DNA of 64,000 nucleotides. Source: Wocania ichthyoenteri Th78 (GTDB lineage Bacteria > Bacteroidota > Bacteroidia > Flavobacteriales > Flavobacteriaceae). The stretch is taken from the NCBI RefSeq assembly GCF_000789235.1, contig NZ_KN525716.1, positions 434,001 through 498,000 on the forward strand, in the 5' to 3' direction. Below the pieces are notes generated by a model, which worked only from the letters and a program-made list of their open reading frames with translations, made no database searches and was not told where the DNA came from. The position numbers were made by a program, and so were the translations under genes. Each line of letters opens with the position of its first letter. The stretch's first letter is position 1. Shown here piece by piece: positions 54,460-62,708 of this stretch.

Positions 54460-55238
54460 TATCCATTTAATTTTATAAAACCTCCATCTATAGGAAAATC
54501 TGTTCCTGTAATAAAAGACGCTTCATCTGAACATAAATATAAAGCTAAATTTGCTATTTCTTCTGGTTTACCCATTCTTCCTATGGGTTGAGTTTTAGAT
54601 AAAGCATCAAACATTTCGGCTTCTTTTCTAGGATAGTTTTTTTTAATAAAACCGTCAACAAAAGGCGTATGTACTCGTGCTGGCGAAATACAATTACAGC
54701 GAATATTACTATCTACATAATCTTTAGCAACAGAATACGTCATGGTTAAAGCAGCACCTTTAGACATGGAATACGCAAAGCGGTCTGAAATACCAACCGA
54801 TGATGCAATAGATGCCATATTAATAATAACACCACCACCTTGTGCTTTCATTTTTGGGATTGTTGCATATATACAGTTGTAAACGCCTTTTACATTAACG
54901 TTATAAACACGATCTAAATCTGATTCTTCAGTGTTTTCAACATTACCAACGTGAGCAATACCTGCATTATTTACTAAAATATCTATGTTATGATTTTTAG
55001 CGATTGTGCTAATAATTTCTTTTACTTGTTTGTGATTGGAAACATCGCACTGATAAAAATTTGCTTGTCCGCCAGTATTCTTAATTTCTTCAACCGCTTG
55101 CTTACCACTTTCTGTATTAAATTCTAAAATATGAACGTGTGCTCCTTGTTGCGCAAATATTGTAGAAATCGCTTTTCCAATACCGCTTGCTCCCCCCGTT
55201 ATAATAGCCGATTTTTCTTCTAAACTAAATTTTGACAT
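54459..55238 (-). CDS. SDR-family oxidoreductase, probable 2-keto-3-deoxy-L-fuconate dehydrogenase
   Basis: This 259-residue classical SDR has ITGGASGIGKAISTIFAQQG, ILVNNAGIAHVG, and the catalytic Ser (NMASIASSVGISDRFA) and YxxxK (YSMSKGAAL). In the non-phosphorylating route this step oxidises 2-keto-3-deoxy-L-fuconate to the 2,4-diketo acid, the FAH enzyme's substrate. The Ser-Tyr-Lys triad is intact, in contrast to the other SDR in this locus. It lies between two GH29 genes and near the UxaA-type dehydratase. Confidence 0.85.
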   Translation of the reverse strand: MSKFSLEEKSAIITGGASGIGKAISTIFAQQGAHVHILEFNTESGKQAVEEIKNTGGQANFYQCDVSNHKQVKEIISTIAKNHNIDILVNNAGIAHVGNVENTEESDLDRVYNVNVKGVYNCIYATIPKMKAQGGGVIINMASIASSVGISDRFAYSMSKGAALTMTYSVAKDYVDSNIRCNCISPARVHTPFVDGFIKKNYPRKEAEMFDALSKTQPIGRMGKPEEIANLALYLCSDEASFITGTDFPIDGGFIKLNG

Positions 55239-55251
55239 TATTTATTTCCTT

Positions 55252-56598
55252 TTATTTTAATGTAATTTCTATAATGGTATCAACAACGTCTTTATCCTTT
55301 TTAGGAAGATTAATTGTTAATTGCCCTTTTTTTAATGTGTGTTTTATTTTGCTTTTATCTTTAAATAACGCTACTTTTTTAATGCGTGCTTTAAAAGCTT
55401 CAATTTGTAGCGTTTCAATGTCATTATTTAAAACATGTAAATAAAGCGTTTTATCTTTTTGAGTAGATGCGTAATCTTTTGTAGCTGCTATTATTCCGCC
55501 ACGCGTGCCATAAATAGTTTCGCCATTTTCTTTTAGCCAAGCACCAACAGCTTGTAAACGTTTTATGTGGTCTTCTTGAATTTTCCCATTTGGCATAGGC
55601 CCAACATTCAGTAAAAAATTGGCGTTATTTCCTGCGGCTTTAACAATATACTTAATTAAGTCTTTAACAGATTTGTGCTTACCATCTTGTAAATTAAAAC
55701 CCCAAGAATGATTAATAGTTTCGCAAGTTTCTAATGGTAATCTTCCTATTTCTGCACCGCCAAAACCTGTGGTATTTTTTCCTGGTAAATCTTTTTCAAA
55801 CATCTGAAAATCTTCTCCAGCAAATGGTAATTCATGATGATTATTACCAATTAGTAATGCAGAATTCACATCATGAATCATTTTATAAGTTTGCTCTAGT
55901 TTCCAATCAATTCCATCAATTCTATATTTTACAGCCTTATGCCAATCTTTTTTATTCGGTGCTTGGTCCCACCAACCATCAAACCAAAAGCCTGCTATAT
56001 CATAGTTTTCAGCTAGCTCTTTTATTTGCGCATCTTGGTACTTTAAATAGTTTTCCCAATTTCCAGATTCTGGTCGGTCAAGTTTTCTACCTGTCCACCC
56101 TCTTGGATAATAATCTGGATGATGCCAATCTAGTTGCGAATAATACGCATATAATTTTATGTCCTGTTTTTTGCACTCTTGCTCCAAGGTTCTAAAAATA
56201 TCTTTACCGTAAGGCGTTGCCTTTACAACATTATAATCAGATATTTTAGAATCGTACATTGCAAAACCATCATGATGTTTTGTGGTAATAGTTATGTATT
56301 TCATCCCAGCATCTTTAACGAGTTGCACAAAATCTTTAGCACTAAAATCTTGTGGATTAAAGAAAGAAGGCAATAATTCGTATCGATTTACAGGTATATT
56401 TTGGTTGTGCATTACCCATTCTGCATCACTTAAAATACTGTAAACGCCCCAATGAATAAACATGCCAAATTTATCATTTTGAAATGCTTCTCTAGCTTCT
56501 AAATTTTCTTTTGAAGGTACATAAACGTCTTGAGAAAAATTTAGTTGAACACAAAATAATGGTAGTAAGCAAAAAAATAATTTTAATGTGTTTTTCAT
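55252..56598 (-). CDS. GH29 alpha-L-fucosidase
   Basis: About 448 residues from the ATG at 56598, which begins a signal peptide (MKNTLKLFFCLLPLFCVQLN); an upstream in-frame ATG at 56679 would overlap the dehydratase gene and is rejected. The barrel has DKFGMFIHWGVYSILSDAEW, YITITTKHHDGFAMYDSKIS, nucleophile in IAGFWFDGWWDQAPN and the region ETCETINHSWGFNLQD that carries the acid/base. It is a compact single-domain GH29, subfamily A-like, with a short C-terminal beta region. Confidence 0.94.
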   Translation of the reverse strand: MKNTLKLFFCLLPLFCVQLNFSQDVYVPSKENLEAREAFQNDKFGMFIHWGVYSILSDAEWVMHNQNIPVNRYELLPSFFNPQDFSAKDFVQLVKDAGMKYITITTKHHDGFAMYDSKISDYNVVKATPYGKDIFRTLEQECKKQDIKLYAYYSQLDWHHPDYYPRGWTGRKLDRPESGNWENYLKYQDAQIKELAENYDIAGFWFDGWWDQAPNKKDWHKAVKYRIDGIDWKLEQTYKMIHDVNSALLIGNNHHELPFAGEDFQMFEKDLPGKNTTGFGGAEIGRLPLETCETINHSWGFNLQDGKHKSVKDLIKYIVKAAGNNANFLLNVGPMPNGKIQEDHIKRLQAVGAWLKENGETIYGTRGGIIAATKDYASTQKDKTLYLHVLNNDIETLQIEAFKARIKKVALFKDKSKIKHTLKKGQLTINLPKKDKDVVDTIIEITLK

Positions 56599-56618
56599 TT
56601 GAAAAAATTTATGATGAA

Positions 56619-58313
56619 TTATAATGACACACCTCTTTTCCAAGGAATAAAATCGTCTTGACCTAACGTTGTTGCACATGTTTGGTGTCTTCCGCTTGCT
56701 ACTTCAATAATTAAATCAATAAGTTCTTCTGAAAGTTCCTCTTGACTCACTTGTTCAGAAATTAATCGTCCTGCATCAAAATCTATAATATCTTTCATTT
56801 TTGCTGGCAACATCGAGTTTGAAGAAATTTTAATAACTGGACAAACTACATTGCCTGTTGGTGTTCCTAAACCTGTTGAAAACAATATAATATTTGCGCC
56901 AAAACCTGCTAAACCTGTTGTAGATTCTACATCGTTTCCAGGTGTGCACAATAAATTCAAGCCTTGTTTTGTAACATATTCGCCATAATCAATAACATCT
57001 GCAATGGGGCTTCTGCCTCCTTTTGTTGCTGCTCCTGCAGATTTTATGGCATCGGTAATTAAACCATCTCTAACATTACCTGGTGACGGATTCATATCGA
57101 AACCCGAGCCTACTTTTTCGGCTTGACCGTTATATCGCTCCATAATATCAATAAACTTATTGGCGACTTCTTCAGTGGGGCATCTATCAATTAAATCTTG
57201 CTCTACACCGCATAATTCTGGAAACTCTGATAAGATACTTCTTCCGCCAACCGCGTTGATTTTATCAGATACAACGCCTATGAGTGGGTTTGCAGTAATG
57301 CCTGAAAATCCATCCGATCCTCCGCATTCTAAACCAATACTCAATTTACTTAATGGCGCTGGTTCTCTTTCTATTTCGTTAACTTTTTCTAATGCGTTAT
57401 ACGTATCTTTTAATGCTTCCGAAAGCATTTTATTTTCGGTTGGATATTGTTGTTGCTCAAAATACAGCACGGGTTTATCTGTTTTAAATCGCGCTTTTAA
57501 CGCCTCTTCCAGCATACTTATTTGTGCGTGTTGGCAGCCTAAACTCATTACCGTTGCTCCTGCTACATTAGGATTTTTAATATAACCTGCTAATAAATTT
57601 ACTAAAGCTTGTGCATCATCTTTTGTGCCTCCGCAACCGCCTTCGTGAGTTAAAAACCTAATCCCATCAATATTTTTAAAGACTTTTTGAGATAGCTTTT
57701 CTTCTTCATAAGAGGCATCGTCACCACCATGAACCAAACTTCTAAGTTTTAGTCGGTACGGGTTTTCCTTTTTAAAGCCTAACTCTGCCTCAAAAGCTTC
57801 TTTTAACACTTTTAAATTTCGATTTTGGCAGAACACCATGGGTACAAAAATCCAATAATTTGCTGTACCAACTTGTCCGTCTTTTCTATGATAGCCTAAA
57901 AAGTTTTTTTTAGATAACCCATTTACAAAAGGCTTTTCATATCGATAATTATAGTTTCTAAATTTATAAGGCGCAGCAGTATGCTTTAAATTTTTGGTAG
58001 TAATTAAAGCCCCTTTTTTTATGGATGTAGTGGCTTTTCCAACTGGCACGCCATACATATTTACCACATCACCTTCCTTTAAAGCCTGTAAAGTAAATTT
58101 GTGCTTTACAGGTATATTTTCATTAATACAAACCTGTTTTCCTTTTATTGATAATACATCGCCTTTATTGATATTTGACAAGGCTACAGCAACATTATCT
58201 GTGGGAGATATGAGTAAATTATTCTTCAAAGCTTTTAAATTAAAGTGTTTGTTTTTTGTCTTTTTGCTAACAGTAAAATCTATTACAACTAGTATATTAA
58301 CAAAAATAAACAT
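56619..58313 (-). CDS. UxaA-family dehydratase, proposed L-fuconate dehydratase
   Basis: The 564-residue protein is of the altronate/galactarate dehydratase family. An N-terminal SAF domain (about 25-120, ISPTDNVAVALSNINKGDVL) precedes the catalytic part with FLGYHRKDGQVGTANYWIFV, VHGGDDASYEEEKLSQ, HEGGCGGTKDDA and SIGLECGGSDGFSGITANP, whose cysteines are candidate metal ligands. The route needs a fuconate dehydratase and this is the only dehydratase among the fucose genes. The start is uncertain: the first ~25 residues do not resemble the family, and an in-frame non-ATG start may be used. Confidence 0.85.
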   Translation of the reverse strand: MFIFVNILVVIDFTVSKKTKNKHFNLKALKNNLLISPTDNVAVALSNINKGDVLSIKGKQVCINENIPVKHKFTLQALKEGDVVNMYGVPVGKATTSIKKGALITTKNLKHTAAPYKFRNYNYRYEKPFVNGLSKKNFLGYHRKDGQVGTANYWIFVPMVFCQNRNLKVLKEAFEAELGFKKENPYRLKLRSLVHGGDDASYEEEKLSQKVFKNIDGIRFLTHEGGCGGTKDDAQALVNLLAGYIKNPNVAGATVMSLGCQHAQISMLEEALKARFKTDKPVLYFEQQQYPTENKMLSEALKDTYNALEKVNEIEREPAPLSKLSIGLECGGSDGFSGITANPLIGVVSDKINAVGGRSILSEFPELCGVEQDLIDRCPTEEVANKFIDIMERYNGQAEKVGSGFDMNPSPGNVRDGLITDAIKSAGAATKGGRSPIADVIDYGEYVTKQGLNLLCTPGNDVESTTGLAGFGANIILFSTGLGTPTGNVVCPVIKISSNSMLPAKMKDIIDFDAGRLISEQVSQEELSEELIDLIIEVASGRHQTCATTLGQDDFIPWKRGVSL

Positions 58314-58397
58314 CTTGTATACATCGCACTAGCATTTAAAACACCTTAACCAATACTTTTTTTGCAAGGAAATAGTCTTTAAAACTTCTAAATGATA

Positions 58398-59582
58398 TTA
58401 TTCTTCATAAGTTAAATAAGCAGAGACTAACCAATGGTTTAATTTATCGCCATCTACAGGTGTTGCTGGAATTTTTATTTTAAGTTGATGTTCGCCTTTC
58501 TTTAAATCGCCTAATTTAATAACCATAGGTTTTACTGATGAACCTGGACACCAATTTGAACGCGATAAATCGGATGATGCAATACGTTCTTCAATAACTT
58601 TTACGGCACGTTTCTGAGTTTTATACTCGTAATATGCAGCCGAATCTTTTTTAATCCAAACACCAGCGGTTGGATTGAATCGTCTAAACGATGCACAATC
58701 ATCACGCCACGGAATGGTATCTAAAACCAATGCGTTATCAAAATACACGCTGTTTTTAATTTTGATAAACTCATCGCCACCACTATGTCCACCATGTCCT
58801 GTCGTGATGTAATACAGTTTAACATTTTTTGCATTTTTATTCAAATTGAAATTATGGACTAAAGGTTCTTTAGCAAAAATATCAGGAATAGGCTGTCCAT
58901 TAACATAAGGTATCGAATTTACCAATGGCAACACTTTAAGTGTTTTTCGTGCTCGGTTGGTATACGATAATTGCAAGTCGAAATTATAGCCTTCAGCAGT
59001 CCAAGAATCTATCCAAACACCAATATAAAACGTATTAGAAACCAAATCTTTAAGCTGAGAAATATCGTGCTCCCAAACCACTTGTTTTTCCCAACTTGGG
59101 ATATACACCGGTCGGCGGTATTTTACTCTATTATCACTATAAAATCCAACTCCAAAAGGTGTCATAAAACGCATTAACTCTACTACTGGTTGATACGTTT
59201 CTCCTACAACTATTCCTGCGTGGTTTTCGGCTTTAAATGAATCTTTAGGGAATTTTTTATTGCCTTTTGAAACATCTAAAATTGAAATGAGTTTAGGGTC
59301 GGCAACCACAAAACAAGAACCCGATTTATCCCAACGATCGCCATTAGAGCGTACCGTTAGCTTTATACTCACATCAGTCCCATTAGGAAAATTTGGTACA
59401 GTTACTTTTTTATAAACTATACGTCCGCTTTGCAAAGTATGTGCTTCTGTATCGCTACCTTTTTCACCATTAAAATTTAGTGGTTGTTTGTTGAACACAT
59501 CTACTACTGTATTATTTTCTTGACCAAATAAGCTAACACAAAACACTAATAAACAAATTGTTATGATATTTTTAAATTTCAT
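58398..59582 (-). CDS. PNGase F-like peptide-N-glycosidase
   Basis: This 394-residue exported protein (signal peptide ending SLFGQ) has the two-jelly-roll PNGase F layout. The C-terminal part has ITTGHGGHSGGDEFIKI, DDCASFRRFNPTAGVW and DLSRSNWCPGSSV, matching the Flavobacterium (Elizabethkingia) enzyme family. It would cleave the amide bond between GlcNAc and Asn, releasing whole N-glycans from glycoproteins. Length is slightly above the classical enzyme. Neighbours GH163-like and GH92 genes support N-glycan use. Confidence 0.9.
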   Translation of the reverse strand: MKFKNIITICLLVFCVSLFGQENNTVVDVFNKQPLNFNGEKGSDTEAHTLQSGRIVYKKVTVPNFPNGTDVSIKLTVRSNGDRWDKSGSCFVVADPKLISILDVSKGNKKFPKDSFKAENHAGIVVGETYQPVVELMRFMTPFGVGFYSDNRVKYRRPVYIPSWEKQVVWEHDISQLKDLVSNTFYIGVWIDSWTAEGYNFDLQLSYTNRARKTLKVLPLVNSIPYVNGQPIPDIFAKEPLVHNFNLNKNAKNVKLYYITTGHGGHSGGDEFIKIKNSVYFDNALVLDTIPWRDDCASFRRFNPTAGVWIKKDSAAYYEYKTQKRAVKVIEERIASSDLSRSNWCPGSSVKPMVIKLGDLKKGEHQLKIKIPATPVDGDKLNHWLVSAYLTYEE

Positions 59583-59598
59583 TTTATTTTGATTTTTT

Positions 59599-60444
59599 TT
59601 AAGGATTGATAAACTTTAAATCTATGACAACAGGTAAATGGTCAGACGGATATTTGCAATCTTTAGAATCACTTAGTATCTCATATTTTAATACTTTAAT
59701 TTGTTTTTTACTTGTAAAAATATAATCAATTCTAGCAGAAACGGGTTTATTAAACTTAAAACCATTAAAGGTTCCTGTTGGTCCAAAAGGTTTTAATATA
59801 CTTACTTTTTTAGCATCATTTAAAGCTTTAGAGAGTAATTGAATAGGCTCTGCTTGTGGTTTTAAATTGAAATCTCCCATGACGATTACAGGTAAATTAT
59901 TGGTATTAAATTCAGTGATTTTTTCAAGAATCAATGCTGCACTTTTTACTCTTGCTACCTTTCCTATATGATCAAAATGCGTGTTGAAAACAAAAAACTG
60001 TTGCTTTGTAACTTTGTCTTTAAACAATCCGTACGTACAAATACGCTCCATGGATGCATCCCAACCTACAGAGATTTTATTTGGTGTTTCAGACAACCAA
60101 AATGTGCCTTCGTTTATGATATTGAATTTTTCTTTATTATAAAAAACGGCACTGTATTCTCCTTTCGTTTTACCATCATCACGACCAATTCCTATATAAT
60201 TATAATCAACAAAAACACTATCTAAATACTGTACTTGATGATATAATCCTTCTTGAATTCCGAAAACATCTGGGTTATTATAAGTGATTTGATTGCTTAA
60301 AAAATCATTTCTTTTAGACCATTGATTTTCACCATCGTTCGGATTATCGTACCTAATATTATAGGTCATTATTTTGTAGTCTTGCGAATGCGCTAACACA
60401 CTTACAATAAGCATTAATAATATGAAACTAATTCTTATTTTCAT
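59599..60444 (-). CDS. Exported endonuclease/exonuclease/phosphatase-family protein
   Basis: This 281-residue protein has a signal peptide (MLIVSVLAHS) and the EEP fold: YKIMTYNIRYDNPNDGENQW, DVFGIQEGLYHQVQYL with metal Glu, VIVMGDFNLKP, and the terminal catalytic SDHLPVVIDL. Such secreted members act on phosphodiesters or phosphomonoesters, including lipids, nucleic acids and phosphosugars. Its location between PNGase F and GH163 genes suggests it may act on phosphorylated glycans, but this is positional inference. Confidence 0.9.
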   Translation of the reverse strand: MKIRISFILLMLIVSVLAHSQDYKIMTYNIRYDNPNDGENQWSKRNDFLSNQITYNNPDVFGIQEGLYHQVQYLDSVFVDYNYIGIGRDDGKTKGEYSAVFYNKEKFNIINEGTFWLSETPNKISVGWDASMERICTYGLFKDKVTKQQFFVFNTHFDHIGKVARVKSAALILEKITEFNTNNLPVIVMGDFNLKPQAEPIQLLSKALNDAKKVSILKPFGPTGTFNGFKFNKPVSARIDYIFTSKKQIKVLKYEILSDSKDCKYPSDHLPVVIDLKFINP

Positions 60445-60481
60445 CTGTTATTTTATTGTTTTAAGGGTTAAGTCTGTATGT

Positions 60482-62704
60482 TTAATTAACTATGACTTCA
60501 TCTGCAAAAATCCATGATGGCAAACCAGATCCATGGTGCCAGTACGGTGCTTTCTTAAGGCTTTCTGCTTTAATTTTTATATACCGTAATTGAGATGATT
60601 TTATATCTAAATTAAAATATTGAATATCATTTACTTTACTTTTTTTAGTTAAAGGATATTCATTTAAAACCTTTCCTAATTTTGAATAGTTTCTTCCATC
60701 AACCGAACCGTAATACGTAACTTCTTTAGGAAAGAAAACAATATGATTAGTAACTTGTAAAAAAGCTGTAGAAATAGATTTCACTTCTTTTTTGTTTTCT
60801 AAATCAATAACAGCTTCTAAATGATTGCCTTCAAAACCCAACCAATTTGAATAAAAATTACTACCGCCCAAAGCGCCATCGGTTAAAGCTTGCGGATTTT
60901 CATTAGCATATTTTTTAGGCTGCGTTAACAGTGTTACTTTTTTGCCCGAAGCTATGTTAGGCTGCAAAGCCACTTCAATAGATTTTAAATAGGCATTTCC
61001 GTAATCTGTAACCGTGTAACCCATCTCATTCATTAACGTAATATTGGCTTCGTTACAAACCGACATAAATTTTTTGACTAAATTTTTAGTGCTTTCTGTT
61101 ATAGTAAACTCTTCAGAAACACTTTTTCTACAAGCCTCTAAAACAGCATAATCTATACTTAGCCGCGCGACTTTTACATGCTTTAAAATTTCGGGTTTAT
61201 CGGCTACTGCTTTTTCAGCGTCGTCAAAAAAGACTGCATATTGTTTTAACAAATCTGGGTTTAAATAGACATTAAAAGCTTGTGACGGATCGCCATATAA
61301 AAACAGAAAAAAATCTGGATGTTTTTTTATTTCTTTATGAATTAAATCGACATAAGATTTTACAAAGGGACCCGCTTCATGGTAATAGCCATTGGTAAAT
61401 TCTGTGATGATGTAATCAACATTTGTATCAGGATTCCAAAGCAACTTCGCCATAAGATATGAACGCAATTCAAACAACTCGCTTGGGTTACTACTGTGCT
61501 GCTCGAAAACCCATTTGGTGTTATAATCTCTAAAAAATTGGATATTGGGCTGCAACGTATTAAAGTTTGGGAATGGCGCTAAAAAATTTGTGAACTGCGT
61601 GGTATAATCCCAAATTCTAATGTTTTCTGTTAAGGCACTCCATCCTTTTATATCGTCTGCAAAATCTGTACATTTTTGTGTAATAGGTGCGCTTCTATCA
61701 CATTCAATAGAACATAATGTAATCAGTACATTCTTTAAAGGCTTCGTTTTACAAGGTTTTCTTGTGTATTGATAAGCTAAAGTTGAAATGGTTTTTTCTG
61801 GAAAAGATTTTGCCACATCGTTTACAAAACGAATCATTGTACCTGCGTGACTCCCTTCTTCCTCATCAATTTTTTTACAATTTTCGCATTCACAATATTG
61901 TGTATTATCATTACTACTTACTGAAATAACTGATGATTCAGGGTGTTTTTTAAATAAACTTTCAACTGAATCTTTTACAATTTCTAAAACTTTTTCATTA
62001 GTTAAACACAACTGTGTTGGTAAGCGTTTGTTTCCGCGAAGCGCAAAATATTCTGGGTTAGATTTATAAAATTTTTCTTCGGGAATAAACTTATTAAAGG
62101 TGTGTACTCTTGCTGACGGCACATAATACGGAAAAGCTTTGGTGGTTACTTTTTGTTGTGCTGCAAAGCTTTCATTTTCATAAAACAATCTGGAATGTAC
62201 GGTTCGAGTTGATATTTCTGGCGTGTAGGAATAATTGATTTCTTTATCCAAATTAATAGTAGACAGCTTTGGAGTGTCTTCAACATTTGGCGTATACCAT
62301 TTGCAACCTAAATATAGTTCTAAGAATTCGTAAACAGCATTTCTAATGGCTTCATCTGAACCACCAGAAATAAGTACATTCTTTTTATCTGTTTTTATTT
62401 GAATTTGATGTTGAGACAAAGCCTCACCCAAAACATTCCCTACATATATTTTGTGTTTATTAGTATTTTGAGAACTTTCATCAACAATGTCTAAGGAAAC
62501 ACCAGAAATTTTTTGGAGATAATTTTGAAGAATTTCAGCTGATTTGTATTCACTTTTAGTTGCTTCTCCAAGAAAAACAATTTCATAATCAGAAACGCTG
62601 TTTTTAATTAAAGTGATGTTTTTATCTTCACAAGACGAAATTAAAAATACAATTAATAGGCATTTTAAAACTTTAGAAATATAGGCATTAAATGTTTTAA
62701 ACAT
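60482..62704 (-). CDS. DUF4838/GH163-type predicted endo-beta-N-acetylglucosaminidase, lipoprotein
   Basis: The 740-residue lipoprotein (CLLIVFLISSC) has an N-terminal alpha-glucuronidase-like domain (about 40-150, AVYEFLELYLGCKWYTPNVE). A DUF4838 barrel (about 170-560) follows, with SVISVSSNDNTQYCECENCK, ITLCSIECDRSAPIT and WVFEQHSSNPSELFELRSYL. A C-terminal F5/8 type C domain (about 600-740) may bind glycan. DUF4838 was reclassified as GH163, whose characterised members are endo-beta-N-acetylglucosaminidases on complex N-glycans. It is 5 bp upstream of the PNGase F-like run and downstream of GH92. Confidence 0.82.
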   Translation of the reverse strand: MFKTFNAYISKVLKCLLIVFLISSCEDKNITLIKNSVSDYEIVFLGEATKSEYKSAEILQNYLQKISGVSLDIVDESSQNTNKHKIYVGNVLGEALSQHQIQIKTDKKNVLISGGSDEAIRNAVYEFLELYLGCKWYTPNVEDTPKLSTINLDKEINYSYTPEISTRTVHSRLFYENESFAAQQKVTTKAFPYYVPSARVHTFNKFIPEEKFYKSNPEYFALRGNKRLPTQLCLTNEKVLEIVKDSVESLFKKHPESSVISVSSNDNTQYCECENCKKIDEEEGSHAGTMIRFVNDVAKSFPEKTISTLAYQYTRKPCKTKPLKNVLITLCSIECDRSAPITQKCTDFADDIKGWSALTENIRIWDYTTQFTNFLAPFPNFNTLQPNIQFFRDYNTKWVFEQHSSNPSELFELRSYLMAKLLWNPDTNVDYIITEFTNGYYHEAGPFVKSYVDLIHKEIKKHPDFFLFLYGDPSQAFNVYLNPDLLKQYAVFFDDAEKAVADKPEILKHVKVARLSIDYAVLEACRKSVSEEFTITESTKNLVKKFMSVCNEANITLMNEMGYTVTDYGNAYLKSIEVALQPNIASGKKVTLLTQPKKYANENPQALTDGALGGSNFYSNWLGFEGNHLEAVIDLENKKEVKSISTAFLQVTNHIVFFPKEVTYYGSVDGRNYSKLGKVLNEYPLTKKSKVNDIQYFNLDIKSSQLRYIKIKAESLKKAPYWHHGSGLPSWIFADEVIVN

Positions 62705-62708
62705 TTGA

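Noticed and set aside
55734-56195. 153-residue plus-strand frame opposite a GH29 gene
   Set aside because: It is antisense to the GH29 catalytic domain with low-complexity hydrophobic translation; it is a shadow frame.
56599-56679. Upstream ATG (56679) for the GH29 gene
   Set aside because: It would overlap the dehydratase gene; the ATG at 56598 begins a normal signal peptide.
57160-57585. 141-residue plus-strand frame opposite the UxaA-type gene
   Set aside because: It lies wholly antisense to a strongly supported coding region and has no family features.
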